Positions 54,628 to 63,588 of a DNA stretch of 64,000 bases are shown in pieces; within the stretch, counting starts at the first letter, position 1, and the number at the start of each line of letters is the position of its first letter. Source of the stretch: Sorangium cellulosum So ce56 (lineage in GTDB: Bacteria; Myxococcota_A; Polyangia; Polyangiales; Polyangiaceae); contig NC_010162.1 in the NCBI RefSeq assembly GCF_000067165.1, forward strand, positions 372,001 to 436,000, given 5' to 3'. The notes below the pieces were generated by a model. It saw only the letters and a program-made list of their open reading frames with translations. It was not told the origin of the DNA and made no database searches. A program made the position numbers and the translations under genes.

Positions 54628-55016
54628 GCGTTCGATCGCGGGGCTTCAGGGGGGCACCGGCCCCCGCGGTGGCGCTGGGCCTGCCGCGATCATCCGGGCC
54701 GGAGAGCACCTGAGAGGACACCTGGTGGAGGCCCGCGCCGTCGGCGTGGGGGCTCTGACCTCCACCGCGCCGCGCGGGCGCTCGCCGGCGCGGCGCGGTG
54801 GAGCGCGAAAACCCCGAGATAGTCCGCCTTCCCCGCGGATCCTGGGCGCGCCGGGGGGCGGCCCGAAGCACCCCGACAACCTGGTCCGCCGGTTGCTCTA
54901 TCCGGATGCGGCGCCGCGAGGCAGCGACGAGGGACGCCGAGGCGAGCTCGAGCTCGCCAGAGGCCGCCGACACGCCATCTCGCGAGCGCGAACACCCGAC
55001 CAAAGGACACACCACC
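54628..55016. other. Intergenic region, nothing recognised
   Basis: The 389 bp after the protease gene contain only composition-driven open frames. A ribosome site (AAAGGA) precedes the next gene. Confidence 0.4.
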
Positions 55017-55466
55017 ATGAACATCAAGAACCTGCTCCTCTGCTCGCTCATCTCGTCCTTCTCGCTCGTCGGCTGCATCGCCGAGCCGCTCGAGGGCGAC
55101 AGCGTCGATGAGGGCGCGAGCGACGCCGCCGAGGTCGTGGGCGAGGGCGCAGAGGCGATCATCGGTCCTGGCGGCGAGGACGGCGGCGGCCCGGTCACGA
55201 AGACCGTGAACCTCTCCTGCTCGATCACCTATCCCAGCATCTTCAACCCGAACGCCGCGATCAAGAACACCTCGCTCTTCGGCGTTCCGGACTCGGCGAA
55301 GATCACCTTCACCGTCACGCACTACTACGGCGACCCGGGGCCCTACACCCGCTCGGTCACCGGGCCGCTCGCCAAGGGCCAGACCAAGCTCGTCCCCCTC
55401 ACGCACCCCGGCGCGCTCGACGCTTACGGCTGCACCGCCAAGGCCACCTGGACGCTCCTCGACTGA
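55017..55466 (+). CDS. Small lipoprotein
   Basis: MNIKNLLLCSLISSFSLVGC is a clear lipoprotein signal with lipobox SLVGC. An acidic linker follows, then a domain of about 90 residues with beta character (VNLSCSITYPSIFNPNAAIK, SAKITFTVTHYYGDPGPYTR) and two Cys that could form one disulfide. I do not recognise a family. The ATG at 55017 follows AAAGGACACACCACC. Single gene. Confidence 0.75.
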   Translation: MNIKNLLLCSLISSFSLVGCIAEPLEGDSVDEGASDAAEVVGEGAEAIIGPGGEDGGGPVTKTVNLSCSITYPSIFNPNAAIKNTSLFGVPDSAKITFTVTHYYGDPGPYTRSVTGPLAKGQTKLVPLTHPGALDAYGCTAKATWTLLD

Positions 55467-55515
55467 ACCCGCGGCGGCAGACCAGCAGCCCTGCTCCCAA
55501 TTCTTGTTTTGCCAA

Positions 55516-55543
55516 TTGACACAATAGAAAATCGGGCTACCCT
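55516..55543 (+). promoter_or_regulatory. Sigma70-type promoter, possibly giving a leaderless mRNA
   Basis: A perfect -35 TTGACA (55516-55521) is followed after 16 bp by TACCCT (55538-55543), which fits TANNNT. The start of transcription would be about 7 bp further, at the GTG at 55551 that I propose as the start codon of the next gene. Confidence 0.55.
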
Positions 55544-55550
55544 GAAGCTC

Positions 55551-56378
55551 GTGACAGCGCCAGGCCGCCCGCGCGGCAGACCGAGGAAGGATCCGCAGCA
55601 GCTCGCGACATGGGTTCCGCCCGAGGGCTGGTCACGCCTGGTCGCGTGGATCTCGCCGGAGGAGCGGATGGCGCTGAAGCGCGTCGCGCTCGAGGCGAGC
55701 ACCTCCGTCGCGGAGCTGGTGCGTGCCCTGGCGAGCGGGCTTGCTGGGGGCGTCATCACCCCTGACGAGCTGCTCGGCCAGGTACGAAAGGGCATTCAGG
55801 TCATGGAGAAGATTCCGACGATTTTCGATCGCGGCGATGACTTCAAGGTGCTCCCGAAGCCGCGGGAAGGGTGCGAGTGGGTCTTTGCGGGCGAGGGCCG
55901 TCCCACCGAGAAGCTCGACGGCACGAACGTGCGATTGACCATTCGCTCGGGCCACGTGGTCCGGGTCGAGAAGCGCAGGAACCCGAGCAAGCTCCAGAAG
56001 CAGCAGGGGATCATCGACGGCTGGTACGTCGACGCCGACGAGCACGGTCCGGAAGACAGGTGGATCTTCGAGGCGGTTCGCGGGACGGAGTTCCAGGGCT
56101 GGCCGGACGGCGAGCACTCGGCCGAGGCGCTCGGACCGAGCATTCAGGGCAACCCGCTCGGGCTCGCCAGGCACATGGTCGTGCCGTTCAACCTCGAGAT
56201 TCCCGTCTACGATGACGTCCCGAGGACCTATGACGGCCTCCGCGGCCTGTTCCAGCACCTGGAGAGCCGCTTCGCCCCGGGCCACCTCGCCGAGGGGATC
56301 GTGTTCCACCACCCCGACGGCCGGCGCGCCAAGATCAAGCGCAAGGACTTCCCCGGAGGGGCCGGCAAGTCGCGGTGA
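55551..56378 (+). CDS. AT-hook and ribbon-helix-helix protein fused to an RNA-ligase-like nucleotidyltransferase domain
   Basis: The N-terminus has an AT-hook-like motif GRPRGRPRKDP, then a ribbon-helix-helix pattern (LVAWISPEERMALKRVALEA, TSVAELVRALASG). From about residue 110 the protein resembles Rnl2-type/T4-like RNA ligase and capping-enzyme nucleotidyltransferases: motif I EKLDGTNVRL with the Lys that would take AMP, EAVRGTEFQGWP, motif IV AEGIVFHHPDG and motif V AKIKRKDF. The C-terminal domain of full ligases is missing, so it is a minimal catalytic core. Numbering assumes GTG at 55551; a TTG at 55509 would add 14 residues. Neighbours give no pathway clue. The DNA-binding fusion is unusual. 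Confidence 0.8.
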   Translation: MTAPGRPRGRPRKDPQQLATWVPPEGWSRLVAWISPEERMALKRVALEASTSVAELVRALASGLAGGVITPDELLGQVRKGIQVMEKIPTIFDRGDDFKVLPKPREGCEWVFAGEGRPTEKLDGTNVRLTIRSGHVVRVEKRRNPSKLQKQQGIIDGWYVDADEHGPEDRWIFEAVRGTEFQGWPDGEHSAEALGPSIQGNPLGLARHMVVPFNLEIPVYDDVPRTYDGLRGLFQHLESRFAPGHLAEGIVFHHPDGRRAKIKRKDFPGGAGKSR

Positions 56379-56450
56379 GGCTCCGGCCGATCGGGGCGCC
56401 TCTCCGCCGGGATCGAGGCAGCTCGCGATTCGCGCCCGTACGGTGGGCGC

Positions 56451-56780
56451 TCAGCGCCGCCGCCTGCCGCGTGATGGCTTGCCGCTGCCTCCGCCGCGCT
56501 GGGGCGGCTTCTCTCCACCGGGGCGCTGGGGCGGCTTCTCTCCACCGGGGCGCTGGGGCGGCTTCTCCGGCGGCGCCTCCGTCGTCCGGACGACGAGCAG
56601 CGCCCGCCCGCGCTCGAAGGTCGGCGTCACGCTCACGTAGCCGTTCTCCCGCGCGAAGCCCGCCGTGTCGCCGCGGTGCTCATCCATGTACCGGCTGAAC
56701 CGCGTCCAGAGATCGCGCGCCTCCTCGTCGGGGAGGGGCGCGCCGTCGATGGAGGCGGCGAGGTTCGAACGATCGCTCAC
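56451..56780 (-). CDS. Small hypothetical protein with a Pro/Lys/Gln-rich tail
   Basis: The 109-residue protein begins MSDRSNLAASIDGAPLPDEE and has a helical N-terminal half with FSRYMDEHRGDTAGFARENG and GYVSVTPTFERGRALLVVRT. The last 40 residues are three copies of GGEKPPQRP ending in an Arg run, encoded by 24-bp DNA repeats near 56510-56560. No signal peptide. It is a real gene by codon use, convergent with the ligase-like gene. Function unknown. Confidence 0.6.
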   Translation of the reverse strand: MSDRSNLAASIDGAPLPDEEARDLWTRFSRYMDEHRGDTAGFARENGYVSVTPTFERGRALLVVRTTEAPPEKPPQRPGGEKPPQRPGGEKPPQRGGGSGKPSRGRRRR

Positions 56781-56900
56781 GTGGATCCCGTGGCCGGGAT
56801 GATGCGCCGTGACGTGCGGCGTTTCCAGGGGTTATTGGCGGGTCGACCCCGCACGTCTCGCCGCCTTGCCGCGCCATCCGCCCCCGGGCAGGCTTCGCCC

Positions 56901-57503
56901 ATGGGCCAGCCCGCCGAGAAGCAGCGCCGCGCGACGTACGCCGACCTCGAAGCCGTCCCATCGAACAAGGTGGCGGAGCTCATCGGGGGCGAGCTGCACA
57001 TCACCTCGCGGTCTGCCCCGCGGAATGCTCTGGCAAGATCAGCTCTTCTCGGCGAGCTCCGCCCCGGTGCCAGGGCGCCTCGGGACCATGGCCATGAGCT
57101 GCCGGGGGATTGGTGGATTCTGAACGGACCTGAGCTGCACTTCCCCGACCGAGGCTCGCCGGATGACATGGACGTGCTCGTCCCGGACCTCGTGGGGTGG
57201 CGCCGTGAGCGCATGCCAGAGCTCCCCGAGACGGCCTACGTTGAGCTGGCGCCGGACTGGATCTGCGATGTCCTGGACCCGCTGACGGAAGAGTACAAGC
57301 GGCAGGTGAAGATGCCCATCTACGCGCGCGAGGGCGTGCGGCACGCGTGGCTCGTCGACCCGATCGCGCGGACGCTCGAGGTCCATGTGCTCGGCCAGGA
57401 TCGTCGCTGGGGGCCCGCCGTCGTCCACCACGACTCAGCTCGCGTCCGCGTCGAGCCCTTCGAGGCCATCGAGCTCGATCTCTCGGTGCTCTGGGCGATG
57501 TGA
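56901..57503 (+). CDS. Uma2-family (DUF820) putative endonuclease-like protein
   Basis: The 200-residue protein starts MGQPAEKQRRATYADLEAVP and is clearly a paralogue of the one at 26260: the segments AELIGGELHI, GWRRERMPELPETAYVELAP, DWICDVLDPLTEEYKRQVKM and PIYAREGVRHAWLVDPIART agree almost residue for residue. The PD-(D/E)XK-fold candidate residues (Asp in DDMDVLVPDL, Glu/Lys region) are present. Function unknown. It ends 91 bp before the convergent giant regulator. Confidence 0.88.
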   Translation: MGQPAEKQRRATYADLEAVPSNKVAELIGGELHITSRSAPRNALARSALLGELRPGARAPRDHGHELPGDWWILNGPELHFPDRGSPDDMDVLVPDLVGWRRERMPELPETAYVELAPDWICDVLDPLTEEYKRQVKMPIYAREGVRHAWLVDPIARTLEVHVLGQDRRWGPAVVHHDSARVRVEPFEAIELDLSVLWAM

Positions 57504-57594
57504 CACGCCACCGCGCTGACACGGGTGCTCCGGCCGGGGCGCCGGTGTTTCCCCAGCTTCGCCGCCGCGCCCCGCCCGGAGCGCGGCCCCCGAA

Positions 57595-60500
57595 TCACTG
57601 GATCCCGTACTCCTTGAGGCGCCGGTAGAACGTCCGGCGCGGCAGGCCCACGACCTGCGCCGCCTTCACCCGGTTCCAGTTACAGCTCGAGAGCGCGACG
57701 AGGATCCGCTCCCGCTCGCTCGCCTTGTGCGCGTCCAGCGACGTCTCGACGCGGTGCGGGTCGCTCGACGGCGGAGCCCGGCCCGCGCTGGCGGGCGCCC
57801 CGCCGCCAGCGGGCGCTCGCGGCGGGGGCGCGGCGCCGCCGTCGAGCGAGCCCCGCAGCGACCGAGGCGCCGCGTCGGGGAGCTCGAAGTCCTCGCTCTC
57901 CAGCTCGGGGCGATCCGACAGGACCCACGCGTTGAGCAGCACGTTCTCGAGCTGCCGCACGTTCCCGGGCCAGGTGTACGCCGACAGCCGCTTCAGCGCG
58001 GCGCGGGACACGCTGCGGCGATCGCGGCCGTAGCGCGCGGCGAAGATCCCGAGGAAATAGTCGATGAGCAGCGGGATGTCCTCGATCCGCTGGCGCAGCG
58101 ACGGCACCCGCACCTCGACGACGTGCAGCCGGTAATAGAGATCCTCGCGGAACGTGCCCCTCGAGACCATGTCGGCGAGATCCCGGTGCGTCGCCGCGAT
58201 GACCCGCGCGTCGACCGGCTCCTCGCGCGCGCCGCCGACCGGACGGACGACCTTCTCCTGCAGCACACGCAGGAGCCCCGCCTGCATCTTCTGCGGCATC
58301 TCCCCGATCTCGTCGAGCAGGATGGTGCCGCCGGTCACCTCCCGGAAGAGCCCCTTCCGGTCGCGATCGGCGCCCGTGAACGCGCCGCGGACGTGCCCGA
58401 AGAGCTCGCTCTCCAGCAGGTGCTCCGGGATCGCGCCGCAGTTGACGCCGACGAACGGCTTCTTCGCCCGCGGGCTCGCGTTGTGGATCGTCCGCGCGAC
58501 GACCTCCTTGCCCGTCCCGCTCTCGCCCGTGATCAGGATCGGGATGTCCGTGTCCTTCACCCGGTCGATGAGCGCGTACACGCGGCGCATCGCCTCGCTC
58601 GTGCCGACAAGGCCCTCGTAGCCGAAATGGCCGCGGATCACCGCGCGCGCCGAGCGCAGATCCCGCCGCGTCGCGGCCAGCTGCGCGGTGCGGTGGCCGA
58701 GGAGCTCCTCCAGCTTGGCGCGCGCAGCGCGCAGCTCCTCGTTCGCGCGCTCGAGCTCGCGGGCGCGGCGCTCGTTCTCGCTCACGAGGCGCGCCGTCTC
58801 GATCGCGATCGCGACCTGATCGGCCAGCGCGCTCAGCGTCGGGAGCTCCACCTCGAACTTCGCCGCCGCGCTCAGCCGGGTCTCCAGGTACAGCGCGCCG
58901 ATCACCTGCCCGCTCCGCTGCCGGATCGGCACGCACGCGACCGACTGCAGCATGAGCTGGTGCACCGAGACGTAATCGCTCATGCGCGCGTCGTCCCGCG
59001 CGCTCGCGGTCACGACCGGCTCGCCCGTGGAGATCACCCGCTCGGCGATCGAGCTGGAGAAGCGCGCGTGCGGGTCGTCCCCCGCCTGGTCGCGCGAGGC
59101 GTGGATCGAGAGATCGACCGCGCCTTCGCCCGCAACCTGCTGCAGCTCGTCGCGCGGCGGGCGCTGCAGGATGATGAACCCGCGCTCCGCCTGGAGGAGC
59201 GCGATCGCATGATCGGTCACCTTCGCGAGCAGGCGCGTGAGATCGTGCTCCCCGGCGATCTCGCGGTTGATCTCGAGGACCCGCGCCAGCCGGTCCTCGC
59301 CCTGCGGGGGCGCCGCGCCCGCCTGAGCCGCCGCGCTCTGCTGGGTGAACGGCACCGTGCGGCTGCTCATCAGCTCGAGCATCGCGGCCGCCCGGATCTC
59401 CTTGCGCCGCGCGTCGTTCCAGAACACCTCCCGGAGGTCGCGCGGCAGCTTCGAGGCGATCTCCTCCAGCGTGATCAGCGCCTCTTCGCGGTCGTGGCGC
59501 GCCCGGATGAGGTGCCCCCGCTCCGTCTCGAGCTGCGCCCGCGCCTCCAGCGCGCGCCAGATCCAGTCGCGCTGGCCCGCGGCGCGCGCCGCGTCGAGCG
59601 CCTCGTCGTACGCCGCCCGGGCCCGCCACTCGTCGCGCGCGAGCGCCGCGACGCGGCCGCGCGCGAGCGCGAGCAGGGCGCGGTGGGCGCCCGTCGTCCC
59701 GAGGCGCCCCGACGCCACGTCGATCTCCTCGCCGAGGGCGCGCGGATCCGCGCCGGCGCGCGCCACCGCGAAGAGCACGCGCTCGAGCCGCGCCTCGACC
59801 CCGTCGATGCGCCGGCCCATCGCCTCGTACGCCTCGGCGCACTCGAGGCAGAGCCGCTCGGCCTGCTCGAGATCGCCCGAGCGCGCCGCGTGCTCCGCCT
59901 CGAGCGCGAGCAGCTGCGCCTGCTGCTGCGGCGCGAGATCCGCGCGCTGGGCGGCGAGCGCGTCGAGCGACACCCGGGCCCGCGCGAGCCGCCCGAGGTA
60001 GAGGTCGAGGTTCGCGAGGTTGAGGAGCGCCTGGCGGATCGTCGCCACGCGGCCGGAGCGCCGGCCCAGATCGACGGCGGCCTCGAGGTGGCGGATGGCC
60101 GCGCCGAGGTCGCCCTGGAGCTTCGTGAGCGCGGCGAGGTTCAGGCGGGTCGTCGCGAGCGTGCCCGCGTCGCCGGCCTGCTCCGCGGCCGTGAGCGCCT
60201 CCTCGTAGACCGCCTTCGCCTCGCTGAGGCGATCGTCCCGCTGGAGCGCGAAGGCGAGCGACACAAGCGCGACCGACAGGATCCGCGGCTCTCCCGTGAG
60301 CCGCGCGAGCCGGACCGCGTGCTCCAGCGTGCGCTTCGCGTCCTCGTGCCGCGAGGCGAAGCTCTGCGCGAGCCCGCGCGTCGCCACCGCCTCGGCGACG
60401 ATCGCCTCGGGCGAGGCGCCGAACGCGGCGGCCGTCGCGAGCTCGGGGCGCGACGCGCCGGTCAGCTCCGCCTCGATCTTGAGCGGGCCCACCCGCTCCA

Positions 60501-62325
60501 CGGCCTCGCCCGCGCGGCGCTCCGCCTCGCCGTAGTCGCCGGCGCGCACGAGCGCGCGGGCCATCTGCAGCGACCAGAACGCCGCCAGCGCGTGATCGTC
60601 CGAGGCCTCGACCTGGTCCTTCACGCGCCCGAGCTCGGCGAGCGCCCGCGCCGTGTCGCCGCGGTTCATGGCGAGCCGCGCGCGCGCGAGCGTCAAGGCG
60701 GGCACCGCGGCGGCCGAGCCGCCGCCCTCGTGCCGCCCGAGCGCCTCCGCGGCCGCGTCGAAGTGGCCGCGGTCGAGCAGCCGGTGGATCTCCGTCGGCG
60801 GCAGCGCCGCCCCCTCGGCGCCAGCGCCGCCCGGCCCGGACGCCACCGCGCTCGTCGGGGGCGCGTCGAGCAGCCGATCGACGTCCTCGGTCGACGCGAC
60901 GGGCGCGCGCGCGATGCACGCGACGATCTCGCGGATGCGCCCGGGCCACCGCCCCGCGCGGGAGACGACGTGCGCCGCCACCGCGTCGCTCAGCGACGGG
61001 ATGGTGCGCTGCACGAGCTCGCGGGCGACCTGCTCGTCGAGCGGCGCCATCTCGAAGCGCTCGAACCCGCGGCCCAGGCGCGCGGGCGAAGGCGCCTCGT
61101 CAGCGGGCGCGCCGCGCGCGGCGCGCGCGGCGCCAGGCCCCCGGTTCGCGCCGCTCTCCGATGGATCCCCGAGCACGAGCACGAGCTTGCCGCCGGCCTT
61201 CCGCACCTCGTCGAGCCGCTCGATCGCCGCGTCGCCGAGCCGATCGGCGTCGTCGACGAGCGCCGTCACCCGGCCGAGATCGTGCTCCGACAGCTCGATC
61301 GAGAGCGCCTCGCGCGGGTCTGCCACGCGGGCCGCCTCGACCCACGCGACGGCGTACCCGCCGACCTCGAGCGACCACGCGATGCGCCGGAGCAGCGCGC
61401 TCCGCCCGGAGGCGCGCGGGCCTTCGATCGAGAGCCCGCCGCCCGCGGGCAGCGCCATGATCTGCGCGAGCAGCCGCGTGGAGGGCGCGTCCAGCCCGAC
61501 GATGGGCCAGACCACGGCGCCCGCGTCCGCGTCGGGCCGCGCGCCCGCCTCGCCCGGCCTCGCGGCCTCCTCTCCCGGTCCGGAGGGGAGCCGCGCCGCG
61601 CGCCGGAGCGCGTTCGCGAGCTCGTCGGCGCTCGGGTAGCGCGCGTTCGGGTCCTTGGCGGTCGCCCGGTCGACGACCCCCTGGAGCGCCTCGACGACCT
61701 TCGGATCACGCTCGCCCCCGCTGTCGCGGAGGGCCTCGGCGAGCGTCGCGCCGAGCGCGAACACCTCGGCGCGGACGGTGAGCGGATCGCCCTTGAAGAG
61801 CTCCGGCGCGGCGTAGCGGGGCGTGAGGCCCACGGGCCGCGAGCCGTCGTCCCGGAACGGCGCGGCGAGGCCGAGGTCGACGAGCGTGGCGCGGCCGCCC
61901 TCGCCGACGATGATGTTCGCGGGCTTCACGTCGCCGTGCAGCAGGAGCGCGCGGTGCAGCCGCGTCAGCTGATCGGCCGCGTCGGCGATGGCCGCGAGGT
62001 TCCTGGCCAGGTCGCCCTTGCGCGCGAGCAGATCGGCGAGGCTCGTCCCCTCGACGAGCTCGCGCACCATGAAGGGCCGCCCTGACGCGGGCAGCCGGCC
62101 GAAGCGCAGCACGCGCGGCACGCCGAGGCCCTCGACGCCCGACAGCGCCGCCGCCTCGCGGACGAGCGCGAGCACCTCCGGCTCGTCCGCCTCCTCGCCG
62201 AGCGTCTTCAGCGCGGCCGTCTTGCCGGTGAGGCGGTCGCGCACCGCCCACACCTCGCCACCACCGCCCTTTCCGAGGGCCCCGATCGGCTCATAACGCG
62301 GCGGAAACAGCGGACGCGACGTCAC
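57595..62325 (-). CDS. Giant fused regulator: kinase-like, P-loop, TPR, GAF, sigma54-interacting AAA+ and Fis-type HTH domains
   Basis: The 1576-residue protein starts with a Hanks-type kinase-like domain (about 10-270): GKGGGGEVW, Lys40, and HGDVKPAN in place of HRDLKPAN, with DLG in place of DFG. A P-loop segment (GPRASGRSALLRRIA) and TPR-like helices (about 500-950) follow, then a GAF domain (about 1020-1170, ending SALADQVAIAIETARLVSEN). The sigma54 AAA+ domain starts near 1237 with GESGTGKE, ESELFGHVRGAFTGADRDRK (the GAFTGA loop) and TWPGNVRQLENVL, and the protein ends in a Fis-type helix-turn-helix (ASERERILVALSSCNWNRVK). It would activate sigma54 promoters. Target genes are unknown; it is a single-gene unit. 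Confidence 0.94.
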   Translation of the reverse strand: MTSRPLFPPRYEPIGALGKGGGGEVWAVRDRLTGKTAALKTLGEEADEPEVLALVREAAALSGVEGLGVPRVLRFGRLPASGRPFMVRELVEGTSLADLLARKGDLARNLAAIADAADQLTRLHRALLLHGDVKPANIIVGEGGRATLVDLGLAAPFRDDGSRPVGLTPRYAAPELFKGDPLTVRAEVFALGATLAEALRDSGGERDPKVVEALQGVVDRATAKDPNARYPSADELANALRRAARLPSGPGEEAARPGEAGARPDADAGAVVWPIVGLDAPSTRLLAQIMALPAGGGLSIEGPRASGRSALLRRIAWSLEVGGYAVAWVEAARVADPREALSIELSEHDLGRVTALVDDADRLGDAAIERLDEVRKAGGKLVLVLGDPSESGANRGPGAARAARGAPADEAPSPARLGRGFERFEMAPLDEQVARELVQRTIPSLSDAVAAHVVSRAGRWPGRIREIVACIARAPVASTEDVDRLLDAPPTSAVASGPGGAGAEGAALPPTEIHRLLDRGHFDAAAEALGRHEGGGSAAAVPALTLARARLAMNRGDTARALAELGRVKDQVEASDDHALAAFWSLQMARALVRAGDYGEAERRAGEAVERVGPLKIEAELTGASRPELATAAAFGASPEAIVAEAVATRGLAQSFASRHEDAKRTLEHAVRLARLTGEPRILSVALVSLAFALQRDDRLSEAKAVYEEALTAAEQAGDAGTLATTRLNLAALTKLQGDLGAAIRHLEAAVDLGRRSGRVATIRQALLNLANLDLYLGRLARARVSLDALAAQRADLAPQQQAQLLALEAEHAARSGDLEQAERLCLECAEAYEAMGRRIDGVEARLERVLFAVARAGADPRALGEEIDVASGRLGTTGAHRALLALARGRVAALARDEWRARAAYDEALDAARAAGQRDWIWRALEARAQLETERGHLIRARHDREEALITLEEIASKLPRDLREVFWNDARRKEIRAAAMLELMSSRTVPFTQQSAAAQAGAAPPQGEDRLARVLEINREIAGEHDLTRLLAKVTDHAIALLQAERGFIILQRPPRDELQQVAGEGAVDLSIHASRDQAGDDPHARFSSSIAERVISTGEPVVTASARDDARMSDYVSVHQLMLQSVACVPIRQRSGQVIGALYLETRLSAAAKFEVELPTLSALADQVAIAIETARLVSENERRARELERANEELRAARAKLEELLGHRTAQLAATRRDLRSARAVIRGHFGYEGLVGTSEAMRRVYALIDRVKDTDIPILITGESGTGKEVVARTIHNASPRAKKPFVGVNCGAIPEHLLESELFGHVRGAFTGADRDRKGLFREVTGGTILLDEIGEMPQKMQAGLLRVLQEKVVRPVGGAREEPVDARVIAATHRDLADMVSRGTFREDLYYRLHVVEVRVPSLRQRIEDIPLLIDYFLGIFAARYGRDRRSVSRAALKRLSAYTWPGNVRQLENVLLNAWVLSDRPELESEDFELPDAAPRSLRGSLDGGAAPPPRAPAGGGAPASAGRAPPSSDPHRVETSLDAHKASERERILVALSSCNWNRVKAAQVVGLPRRTFYRRLKEYGIQ

Positions 62326-62337
62326 CTCATCCCTCGA

Positions 62338-63267
62338 TCAGAGGCCATACCCCGCGGACAGCCCGAAGAACAACCCTGTGATGGAGAAGCCGGCGTCGAG
62401 CCGCGTCTGGAGCTGCTTGATCGGCTTGTACCGGAAGCTGAGCTGCGGGAACGAGATCCACGGGAACACCGACGGCTTGGATCCTCCGTTGATCCAGCTC
62501 GGCTCGTCGTAGTCGCCGAAATGCTCGTTGGAGCCGTCGCAGAAGCCGCCGATCGGGCCGGGGCACTTGCTCCACGAGCCCACGTCGTCGGGGTCGAGGC
62601 GCGACGGGGTGTTCGGGTACGCCTGCGCGCGGTAGAGGTTGCCGAAGACGACGCCGAGCCCGACGCCGCCGCCGATCAGCAGGGAGAAGCGGCCCTTCTC
62701 CTTGTCGAGCGGGATCTCGTAGAGGAGATCGGTCGTGAAGTAGACGAGCTTCATGGTGCTCGACACCATCTCCCAGGCGTCGTCGCCGTCGTTCTTCCCC
62801 TTGAAGAGGAAGGGATCCATCGAGTAGTCCGCGTAGGAGATCGCCAGATCGATCTCGAGCCCGTCCCTGCGCGTCGAGAGCTCCGGGCCGAAGGTGAACA
62901 CGTTCACGCTCGACCCGCCGTCCGCGAAGAGGTTGATCATCGCCTTCGGCACGATGAGGTTCCGGAACCGGAGCCCGGCGAACCGATAGGTCTTGCCCTC
63001 CCGCTCGAACGGGGCGTTCTCATCCGCCGCCTCGGGCGGCGCCTCCTGCGGCTCGTCTTTCTCGCCGGGCGCCTTGTCGTCCTGCGCCTTCTCGTCCGTG
63101 GCCTGCTTCTCGGCAGCGGGGGAGTCGTCCAGCTTGCCTTCGGCGTCGTCCTTGGGCTGCGCGCCGGCGCTCGACGAGAAGCACACGGCGCCGAGCAATG
63201 CGGCGAGCGCGGCGGCCCTTGCGTGCACCCCGACCGCGAGCTGCCGACCCATCTTCACGTGGTACAT
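62338..63267 (-). CDS. Outer-membrane beta-barrel-like protein
   Basis: A signal peptide (AALAALLGAVCFSSSAGAQP) is followed by a highly charged Asp/Glu/Lys linker of about 60 residues and a domain of alternating amphipathic strands (KTYRFAGLRFRNLIVPKAMI, NVFTFGPELSTRRDGLEIDL, RFSLLIGGGVGLGVVFGNLY), ending in FSITGLFFGLSAGYGL, a typical outer-membrane terminal strand. It has 309 residues. It lies 12 bp upstream of the giant regulator on the same strand and is likely in the same transcript. The role is unknown. Confidence 0.78.
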   Translation of the reverse strand: MYHVKMGRQLAVGVHARAAALAALLGAVCFSSSAGAQPKDDAEGKLDDSPAAEKQATDEKAQDDKAPGEKDEPQEAPPEAADENAPFEREGKTYRFAGLRFRNLIVPKAMINLFADGGSSVNVFTFGPELSTRRDGLEIDLAISYADYSMDPFLFKGKNDGDDAWEMVSSTMKLVYFTTDLLYEIPLDKEKGRFSLLIGGGVGLGVVFGNLYRAQAYPNTPSRLDPDDVGSWSKCPGPIGGFCDGSNEHFGDYDEPSWINGGSKPSVFPWISFPQLSFRYKPIKQLQTRLDAGFSITGLFFGLSAGYGL

Positions 63268-63588
63268 TGTAGGTCACCTAGCGATGCGTAAGTTCAGGGC
63301 CGGGCTCCGCGCCCACGGAACGGGCGCGCCGAGGCCAGCCTCGGGTTCTCCGCGCGCCCCGGTGGACCGGGCACCAGCGAGGGGAGGGTACACGAGACGC
63401 AGCGCCGTGTGACGCCCGCGGACCGCCCACGGCGGAGCTTTTTCCACGACCGCGCGCCAGAGCGTGCCTGTCCGTGATCGCCGTCGGTGGCCGTGCGATG
63501 TCGGCGCGGCAGGGCCCCACGGCGGCGGCATTGCTGGCGGACCAAACGAGGTTGCACACAGCAAAATAATCCGCAATAGACGGAAAGG
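63268..63588. other. Divergent intergenic region
   Basis: The 321 bp between the outer-membrane protein and the hydrolase genes hold no supported gene. Near 63550-63580 the sequence is less GC-rich (TTGCACACAGCAAAATAATC), the likely promoter of the plus-strand gene. Confidence 0.4.
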
